Shown: in pieces, positions 58,421 through 64,000 of the stretch
How positions within the stretch are numbered: the stretch's first letter is position 1
Layout of the letters: the number at the start of each line of letters is the position of its first letter
From: Olavius algarvensis associated proteobacterium Delta 3
GTDB taxonomy: Bacteria; Desulfobacterota; Desulfobacteria; Desulfobacterales; CAFBRK01
DNA length: 64,000 nt
Direction: 5' to 3'
Assembly (NCBI GenBank): GCA_903231505.1
Contig: CAFBRK010000029.1
Coordinates: 1 to 64,000 of the forward strand
The notes under the pieces: generated by a model
What the model was told of the DNA's origin: nothing
Databases searched by the model: none
What the model saw: only the letters and a program-made list of their open reading frames with translations
Position numbers and translations under genes: made by a program

Positions 58421-58548
58421 AGTGGTTGTCCTGAATGTGTTCCGTTTGCGGAAATATGAAAACGATGGCCGCGAAGCCCGGCGCCTCTATGGTGAACCGT
58501 TGATCGTAAAAGGAATCGGAACGCAATTCCGGCAATCCCTGTAATTTC
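58421..58548. repeat. Dispersed repeat family 1, copy C (internally deleted)
   Basis: The left end AGTGGTTGTCCTGAATGTGT and right end GGAATCGGAACGCAATTCCGG match copy A, but only ~128 bases separate them instead of ~305; the central CCGCAGAG arms are partly retained. Confidence 0.8.
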
Positions 58549-58702
58549 CGGTGCGACGTGCCGACCTATCCCTTGATAGCATCCTCCAAATCCGGTAACT
58601 GTAGCAAGACCCATACCCGGAACACGATCACCCGAAAATGTCATGCCGAACGTTGAGACGACCGGGTGAGATACCCCCGGCCCCGGAAAAAGGAGAGGAA
58701 CC

Positions 58703-58966
58703 ATGGTCACCGATTACCGACCGACTGTGGTCGGATCACCCGATCAGAAGATTAAGGCCGCCGATGCGGAAAACGCCATTGAAACACTGGAGAGCGACCT
58801 GAAAAAGCAGGCGGAGTCACTCCGGAAAATTCGGTCGGATTACGTCCACGGAGTGATCAACGAAGCGGAGATGGCAAAGATAGAAGCGCAATTTACCGAA
58901 ATGTTGATGTCCCAGCGCCAGGTGCTTCAAAACCTGAGAGCTTCCCTCATCAAACGGGCAACATAA
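58703..58966 (+). CDS. Small coiled-coil protein, unknown
   Basis: An 87-residue helical protein. AENAIETLESDLKKQAESLRKIRSDY and EAEMAKIEAQFTEMLMSQRQVLQNL suggest a two-helix coiled-coil hairpin. AGGAGAGG precedes the ATG. It lies 48 bases upstream of the cardiolipin synthase gene, same strand, and may be co-transcribed. No family recognised. Confidence 0.65.
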   Translation: MVTDYRPTVVGSPDQKIKAADAENAIETLESDLKKQAESLRKIRSDYVHGVINEAEMAKIEAQFTEMLMSQRQVLQNLRASLIKRAT

Positions 58967-59014
58967 TTCCCCGGTTTGTCGCCGCTTTTATCATCTGCCA
59001 AATGAGGTGTACCG

Positions 59015-60460
59015 ATGATCGTCTGGCTGTCCCAGCATACCTACCTTGTCCTTGGTGTGGCAGTGGTCCTCTTTGAAATGGTTGGAATCACCATGGCCAT
59101 CGATGCCATCATGAAAAACCGGACATCCCAGGGGGCCATTGCATGGGCTACCGGCTTGATCGCATTCCCATACGCCGCAATTCCCCTGTATCTCATTTTC
59201 GGCCGCCAGAAATTCGAAGGGTATGTCAAGGCCCGGCAATCCAAAGTCGACGACCTGAACCCGATCTTTAAAAAGCTCGTCTCCCGCACTCCGAAGTTCA
59301 GGGCGGACCTCGGCAGCGAAACCCGGAGGTATGTGGCCTTGGAGCGACTGGCGGTCATGCCGTTTTCCCATTCCAATAGCGCCCGTCTCCTGATTGACGG
59401 TGAGGAAACGTTTTCGGCCATATTCAGCGGTATCGACTCTGCCGAGAACTATATCCTTGCCCAATACTACATTATTAAAGACGACGACATCGGCACGGCG
59501 TTCAAAAATAAGCTTATACGGAAAGCCCGCTCCGGGGTTCACGTATTGCTGTTGTACGATGAAATCGGCTGCCTGAAACTGCCGTCCACCTATGTCCAGA
59601 ATCTTCGCGATGCCGGTGTCGAGGTACACGGCTTTCGCGGCAGCCGGAAGCGGGCCAACCGGTTTCAGCTCAATTTCCGGAATCATCGCAAACTTGTCCT
59701 GGTGGACGGCCGTAAAGTCTATATCGGCGGGTTAAACGTCGGTGACGAATACCTGGGGCGTGACCCGAAATTCGGCCACTGGCGGGATACCCATCTTGAA
59801 GTGACAGGACCCGCTGCACAGTGCCTCCAGGTGGCGTTTCTGGAAGACTGGTACTCATCCGTGAATCGGATCCCGGAATTGGAGTGGACCCCCTCGGCCG
59901 CCTCTAAAGAGAATCGAAACATGCTGATCTTGCCGACGGGCCCGGCGGATGAGCTCGAAACCTGCAGCCTTTTCTTTCTTCACTGCATTAACCGGGCCTA
60001 CGAACGCATATGGATCGCAAGCCCTTATTTCGTGCCGGACGCCCCCATTGTAAAGGCCCTGAAACTGGCGGCGCTCCGGGGTGTTGACGTGCGCCTGCTG
60101 CTTCCGGAAAAGGCCGACCACAAACTGGTGTACTTGGCATCGTTTTCGTACCTTGACGAAACCGAGCCGACGGGTGTCCGGGTATTTCGCTATCAGCCCG
60201 GATTTCTCCACTACAAGGCCCTTCTGGTCGATGATTATCTGTCGGCTGTCGGGACGGCCAATCTGGACAATCGCTCCTTCCGTCTCAATTTCGAGATGAC
60301 GGCCGTCGTGGCGGACCACGAATTCGCAGGCCAGGTGGCATCCATGTTTCAAAAAGATTTCGACCGGTCGCTGGAAGCACATGCGGAGGACCTGGTGAAT
60401 CGCCCTTTCTGGTTTCGCATCGGGGCAAAGACAGCCCGGCTTTTCGCGCCACTTCTTTAA
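59015..60460 (+). CDS. cls: Cardiolipin synthase
   Basis: A 481-residue membrane enzyme. Two N-terminal helices (HTYLVLGVAVVLFEMVGITMA and a second) and the RTSQGAIAWATGLIAFPYAAIPLYLIFGRQKFEG segment are typical of Cls. The two HKD motifs are NFRNHRKLVLVDGRKVYIGG and FLHYKALLVDDYLSAVGTANLD. It condenses two phosphatidylglycerol molecules to cardiolipin. The length is normal and no residue is missing. Confidence 0.94.
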   Translation: MIVWLSQHTYLVLGVAVVLFEMVGITMAIDAIMKNRTSQGAIAWATGLIAFPYAAIPLYLIFGRQKFEGYVKARQSKVDDLNPIFKKLVSRTPKFRADLGSETRRYVALERLAVMPFSHSNSARLLIDGEETFSAIFSGIDSAENYILAQYYIIKDDDIGTAFKNKLIRKARSGVHVLLLYDEIGCLKLPSTYVQNLRDAGVEVHGFRGSRKRANRFQLNFRNHRKLVLVDGRKVYIGGLNVGDEYLGRDPKFGHWRDTHLEVTGPAAQCLQVAFLEDWYSSVNRIPELEWTPSAASKENRNMLILPTGPADELETCSLFFLHCINRAYERIWIASPYFVPDAPIVKALKLAALRGVDVRLLLPEKADHKLVYLASFSYLDETEPTGVRVFRYQPGFLHYKALLVDDYLSAVGTANLDNRSFRLNFEMTAVVADHEFAGQVASMFQKDFDRSLEAHAEDLVNRPFWFRIGAKTARLFAPLL

Positions 60461-60519
60461 TATCAACCATCAGTGCAATATCCAGGTTCCATATCTCATC
60501 ATAACAAGGAACGGACGCG

Positions 60520-61641
60520 ATGAATCGTTGGATGGCAGCGTGGTGTTTTATGCTTCTCTTATCGGCTGAGCTTGCGGTGGCCGGGGCGTCTCTCCCCTTG
60601 CACCACATCCATATGCCGGAGGGATTCCGCATCCATGTCTACACCGATAGCACTCCCGGGGCGCGTTCTCTGGCCCGCTCCCCATCGGGCATCCTCTTTG
60701 TGGGGACACGCCGGCACGGCGTGGTGTACGCCGTGGTCGACCGGAATGGGGATTACATTGCGGATAACGTGTATCGTATCGCTGAAAACCTGAAAATGCC
60801 GAATGGCGTGGCATTTCGGGACGGGGATCTGTATGTGGCGGAGATTCACCGGGTGATCAAGTTCGAGGACATTGAACGGCATCTGGAACGGCCGATGGCG
60901 CCGGTTGTCGTCAATGACACGTTTCCCGACAAGGAATGGCACGGCTGGAAGTTTATTCGATTCGGCCCTGACAATCTGCTCTATATCCCGGTGGGTGCTC
61001 CCTGCAACGTGTGTGACGAGCCGGACCCCCGGTTTGCGTCCATCATGCGCATGCGGCCGGACGGCAGCCGATTGGAGATTTTCGCGCGGGGCGTTAGAAA
61101 TACAGTCGGGTTCGACTGGCATCCGGATTCTCAGACGCTATGGTTTACGGACAATGGGCGGGACTGGCTCGGGGATGATCGTCCCCCGGATGAATTGAAC
61201 CACGCCTCCGGAAAAGGCCTTCATTTTGGTTTCCCCTATTTTCACGGCAGCGACATCCCGGATCCGAACTTCGGAAAGAACAAAGACCTGTCTCCGTTTT
61301 CTCGCCCGGTACAGGAACTCGGGCCCCATGTGGCAGCCCTGGGCATGCGGTTCTATACCGGCAACATGTTTCCCGAGAAATACCAGAAAATGATCTTCAT
61401 TGCCGAACACGGCTCCTGGAACCGCAGCCGTCCCATCGGGTATCGGATCACCATGGTCCGGTTGCAGGGCGATCGGAGTGTCGCCTACGACGTGTTTGCC
61501 CGGGGGTGGCTCCAGGGAGAGGAATTCGGAGAGGATGCCTGGGGCCGACCGGTCGATCTGGAAGTGTTGCCGGACGGTTCCATGCTGGTATCCGACGATC
61601 GGGCCGGAGCGATATACCGGATAACATACCATGAGGAGTGA
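60520..61641 (+). CDS. PQQ-dependent sugar dehydrogenase-like (sorbosone dehydrogenase family) protein
   Basis: A 373-residue exported protein; signal peptide MNRWMAAWCFMLLLSAELAVAG. Beta-propeller with LPLHHIHMPEGFRIHVYTD, GVVYAVVDRNGDYIADNVYRIAENLKMPNGVAF (family hallmark), FIRFGPDNLLYIPVGAPCNVC, DWHPDSQTLWFTDNGRDWLGDD and AEHGSWNRS. It oxidises a sugar or other alcohol in the periplasm with PQQ. Cofactor genes are not in the window. The stop codon overlaps the following quinone oxidoreductase region (ATGA-type coupling). Confidence 0.9.
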   Translation: MNRWMAAWCFMLLLSAELAVAGASLPLHHIHMPEGFRIHVYTDSTPGARSLARSPSGILFVGTRRHGVVYAVVDRNGDYIADNVYRIAENLKMPNGVAFRDGDLYVAEIHRVIKFEDIERHLERPMAPVVVNDTFPDKEWHGWKFIRFGPDNLLYIPVGAPCNVCDEPDPRFASIMRMRPDGSRLEIFARGVRNTVGFDWHPDSQTLWFTDNGRDWLGDDRPPDELNHASGKGLHFGFPYFHGSDIPDPNFGKNKDLSPFSRPVQELGPHVAALGMRFYTGNMFPEKYQKMIFIAEHGSWNRSRPIGYRITMVRLQGDRSVAYDVFARGWLQGEEFGEDAWGRPVDLEVLPDGSMLVSDDRAGAIYRITYHEE

Positions 61642-61643
61642 TG

Positions 61644-62627
61644 ATGAAGGCAGTTGTTTTTGACAAGCCCGGAGGCCCGGATGTCATGCACATCGGACAG
61701 GCGCCCCTTCCGGATGTCGGCGAGGGGGACATCCTGGTCCGTATTCATGCCGCCGGGGTGAATCGGGCAGACATTTTGCAGCGAAAGGGGTTTTATCCAC
61801 CACCGCCGGGGGCCAGTCCGATCATCGGGCTGGAAATGGCCGGCGAAGTGGAGCGGACAGGTCCGGCATGCCGGCGCTGGAATACCGGGGATCGGGTATT
61901 CGCGATTCTTCCCGGAGGCGGTTATGCCCAGTATGTTTCGGTTGACGAGCGCCTGGCCATGGGGATACCGAAGGGTTTCGATTTCAGCGACGCGGCGGCT
62001 ATGGGAGAAGTTTTCCTCACCGCATTTCAGGCCCTGTACTGGTTGGGCGAATTTCAGACCGGGGAACGGGCCCTGATCCATGCCGGGGCGAGCGGTGTCG
62101 GGACGGCAGCCATCCAACTTGTGAAAGCAGATTCGGGAACGGCGCTGATTACAGCCGGCTCAGATGAAAAACTGGCCGCCTGTCGCAACCTGGGTGCCGA
62201 CACGGTGGTTCATTACCGTCATGAGGACTTCCAGGAAAAAGTGCTTGAGGCAACCGACGGGGAAGGCGCGGATGTCATCATCGACGTTGTCGGCGCGGAT
62301 TATTTCCACAAGAACATCGAATGCCTTGCCATGGACGGCCGTCTGGTTATTTTGGCGCTCATGGGCGGCAAGAAGATCGACACGTTTGACCTGAGCTGGC
62401 TGATGCGCAAGCGGCTCAAGATCATCGGATCGACACTTCGCAGCCGATCGCTGGATTATCGCATCGCTTTGACCCGGGCGTTTTCCAAACGATATCTGGC
62501 CAGATTTGAATCCGGCGAATTGAAACCGGTAATCGACCGGGTGCTTTCCTGGGAACGGGTTCAGGAAGCCCACTCCGCCATGGAAGGCAATGTCAACATC
62601 GGCAAAATAGTCTTGCGTGTTTCATGA
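61644..62627 (+). CDS. NAD(P)H quinone oxidoreductase (PIG3/QOR family, MDR)
   Basis: Start at MKAVVFDKPGGPDVM (61644) after AGGAG. 327 residues. NRADILQRKGFYPPPPGASPIIGLEMAGEVERTG is the family signature; Rossmann motif GASGVGTAAIQL; no zinc ligands. It reduces quinones or enones with NADPH. It follows the sugar dehydrogenase with translational coupling. The last residues (RVS) lie in the left arm of the E2 hairpin. Confidence 0.9.
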   Translation: MKAVVFDKPGGPDVMHIGQAPLPDVGEGDILVRIHAAGVNRADILQRKGFYPPPPGASPIIGLEMAGEVERTGPACRRWNTGDRVFAILPGGGYAQYVSVDERLAMGIPKGFDFSDAAAMGEVFLTAFQALYWLGEFQTGERALIHAGASGVGTAAIQLVKADSGTALITAGSDEKLAACRNLGADTVVHYRHEDFQEKVLEATDGEGADVIIDVVGADYFHKNIECLAMDGRLVILALMGGKKIDTFDLSWLMRKRLKIIGSTLRSRSLDYRIALTRAFSKRYLARFESGELKPVIDRVLSWERVQEAHSAMEGNVNIGKIVLRVS

Positions 62628-62800
62628 CATCTTTTCAGTAGAAAAGATGTCACCCGGAGGGCGCTGCCTGAGGTGCCCACTGGCGGCGTTATCAAGGGCT
62701 TGCCATAGTTGACTACGGCTGGACTTCGGCTGAGCTCAGTCGATGCCAGCCCTTGAGTGCCTTGCCTATGAACACCTCAGGGGTGTGAAACACGCAAGAC
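62610..62800. repeat. Long imperfect hairpin element with 15-bp terminal inverted repeats (E2)
   Basis: GTCTTGCGTGTTTCA (62610-62624) is exactly complementary to TGAAACACGCAAGAC (62786-62800). The left arm includes the last codons and stop of the quinone oxidoreductase gene. Inside, TGACATCTTTTC/GAAAAGATGTCA (62625-62652) is a perfect 12-bp hairpin with a 4-base loop, and AAGGGCT/AGCCCTT and CCTGAGGTG/CACCTCAGG pair further in. Confidence 0.8.
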
Positions 62801-62923
62801 AATCCTGCATATTCCATGGACCTCGATGCCGTTAATGTCTCAAATGAGATATTTGTCAAGCTTGTAACCTTTTTATTCATGGGTAGAAAAAATTTATAAA
62901 ATTTTTTCTACAGGGGGAAGAAA

Positions 62924-63670
62924 ATGCCGAAAGTAATAATAGAAGACCGGGGGAAGGTCGCCGTTGTCCGCCTGGAAAACAGTGTCATCAATGCCATCAG
63001 TCGGGATCTGGTGGAGGGATTGTTGACGGCGCTGGAAGAGGTGAAGGGGCGATTCAAAGGGATGGTGTTGTGCGGAGGGGAAAAATTTTTCTGTATCGGG
63101 CTTGCCCTTCCCGAATTGCTGACACTGGACCGCCGGGGGATGTCCGAGTTCTGGAATCGCTTGGACGAGGCTTTGCTCACTCTCTACCGGATGCCCATGC
63201 CGACTGCCGCGGCCATTGCCGGTCATGCCACCGCAGGCGGTACGATACTGGGGTTGGCGTGCGATTATCGTTTCGCCGCCGAGGGGAGAACCCTTGTCGG
63301 CCTGAATGAAATCACCATTGGCGTTCCCGTCCCGTTTCTGGCGGATTTGATGCTAAGGCAGGTTGTGGGAGAGCGCATCGCCCGGGATATCGCGTACACG
63401 GGTGATCTCATGGCAGCCGATGCCGCTGTTGGACTCGGATTGATCGATGAGGTCCACCCGAAAGAGGACGTCGAAGAAGCAGCGGTGGGGAAAGTCTTGG
63501 AACTCTCTTCCCCTCGAGGTCCTGCCTTTTCCTTTATCAAGGAATTCCGAACGGAGGCCCTTGGTGAGTACTTTATTTCCCACCGGGAGGAGAAAAAGGA
63601 GAGACTTCTGGATTGCTGGTTCGATCCCAAGGTGCAGCGGATGCTGACGGAGGCGGCGAAGAAGTTCTAG
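62924..63670 (+). CDS. Enoyl-CoA hydratase/isomerase family protein
   Basis: A 248-residue crotonase-fold protein. Visible are [63 protein letters not shown] (oxyanion-hole Gly pair) and the [11 protein letters not shown] region. The usual second catalytic Glu of 'ET..G' hydratases is not clear, so isomerase or thioesterase activity is possible. GGGGGAAG precedes the ATG. The stop codon abuts a short tandem repeat. Confidence 0.88.
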   Translation: MPKVIIEDRGKVAVVRLENSVINAISRDLVEGLLTALEEVKGRFKGMVLCGGEKFFCIGLALPELLTLDRRGMSEFWNRLDEALLTLYRMPMPTAAAIAGHATAGGTILGLACDYRFAAEGRTLVGLNEITIGVPVPFLADLMLRQVVGERIARDIAYTGDLMAADAAVGLGLIDEVHPKEDVEEAAVGKVLELSSPRGPAFSFIKEFRTEALGEYFISHREEKKERLLDCWFDPKVQRMLTEAAKKF

Positions 63671-63733
63671 ATACTCGATACTGGATACTCGATTCTGGAT
63701 ACTCGATACTGGATACTCGATACTGGATACTGG
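63671..63733. repeat. Short tandem repeat ATACTCG/ATACTGG
   Basis: Nine or so alternating 7-bp units (ATACTCG, ATACTGG) follow the enoyl-CoA-hydratase stop. A related GATACAGG/GATACAAG array lies at 63783-63808. Confidence 0.9.
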
Positions 63734-63807
63734 TCTCCGGATGCTTGTCCGCCCAGGCGGGCTCGATGCATTATGGCAGTTGCAGGATACAAGATACAGG
63801 ATACAGG

Positions 63808-64000
63808 ATGACTGAAAAGCAGCCCAACGGGCAGACGGGCCAACGGGCCAACGGGCCAGCGGAACCGTCCATCGATGTCCTGTGCGTCGGGCACGCCGCG
63901 TACGACCTTATCTTTTCGGTGCCGCATCATCCGGGGCCGGACGAAAAGTGCATGGCGACGGCCCTTGCAAGTTGCGGCGGCGGCCCGGCCGCCAATGCCG
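63808..64000 (+). CDS. PfkB-family carbohydrate/nucleoside kinase (N-terminal part, cut by window edge)
   Basis: The open frame from ATG 63808 runs off the window. After about 20 low-complexity residues ([12 protein letters not shown], encoded by AACGGGC repeats) it reads [27 protein letters not shown] and [11 protein letters not shown]. The last is the PfkB/ribokinase substrate-site motif. The repeat-encoded leader is unusual; GTG 63889 or similar internal starts might be the true one. An array of AGGATAC repeats lies just upstream and gives no clear ribosome-binding site. Confidence 0.8.
   Translation, partial: MTEKQPNGQTGQRANGPAEPSIDVLCVGHAAYDLIFSVPHHPGPDEKCMATALASCGGGPAANA

Noticed and set aside
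63671..63808. CRISPR array
   Set aside because: Units are 7-9 bp tandem repeats without spacers; no cas genes are present.

Overview
The window looks like a chromosomal segment from a strictly anaerobic, Gram-negative bacterium, most likely a Desulfobacterota (Desulfobacterales-type sulfate reducer). This is inferred from a tungsten aldehyde:ferredoxin oxidoreductase with ferredoxin partners, a MetV-type methylene-THF reductase subunit, an apparent selenoprotein, an RND/DUF1302 export operon, a PEP-CTERM tail and several families of palindromic intergenic repeats. No rRNA, tRNA or CRISPR array was recognised.

Layout. (1) 0.4-3.4 kb: plus-strand integron-type gene cassettes (RelE-type toxin-antitoxin, membrane protein, HicAB, haloacetate dehalogenase), each bounded by an attC-like site. 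(2) 3.9-10.5 kb: REP-like palindromes, a zinc alcohol dehydrogenase, an aminotransferase, a LysE-exporter remnant, an EamA transporter and a large GAF protein. (3) 10.5-16.1 kb: a zone of gene decay (frameshifted DUF4213/DUF364 gene, truncated cupin, VanX with a TAG stop in its active site, alpha/beta-hydrolase scrap) between intact flavoprotein, rhodanese and cyclase genes. (4) 16.1-18.5 kb: ArsR regulator, permease, thioredoxin-like protein and a MerB-like gene in which two in-frame UGA codons fall exactly where MerB has its two catalytic cysteines; a bacterial-type SECIS hairpin follows the second. This is the most notable locus and matches what I recall as the SAO (selenocysteine-assisted organometal) system. 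(5) 18.6-23.4 kb: a holin-like protein, a SUKH protein with an attC-like site, and two large secreted proteins of unknown role. (6) 23.7-33.9 kb: a second, longer cassette array on the minus strand with about ten attC-like sites and no integrase in view (a CALIN). It carries a MalY-like lyase, hydrolase, arginase, PAS kinase, MazEF-type pair, lipoprotein and hypothetical proteins, an SDR and a PEP-CTERM tail.

(7) 34.3-39.1 kb: a redox cluster around a divergent IclR regulator: MetV and ferredoxin genes on one side; zinc-ribbon protein, tungsten AOR and 4Fe-4S electron-transfer protein on the other; near-identical palindromes flank the intergenic region. (8) 40.8-46.5 kb: TetR, RND exporter, LolA-like outer-membrane lipoprotein-sorting protein and DUF1302 outer-membrane protein, a probable operon for export of a hydrophobic compound. 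(9) 46.5-52.8 kb: hybrid histidine kinase, phospholipase D-like protein, TAXI-type binding protein, ThiS/MoaD-like sulfur carrier and its ThiF/HesA-like activating enzyme. (10) 53-64 kb: adenine deaminase, cNMP-binding protein, tartrate/D-malate dehydrogenase, EF-hand lipoprotein, cardiolipin synthase, PQQ-type sugar dehydrogenase, quinone oxidoreductase, enoyl-CoA hydratase and the start of a PfkB kinase, separated by dispersed repeats and short tandem repeats.
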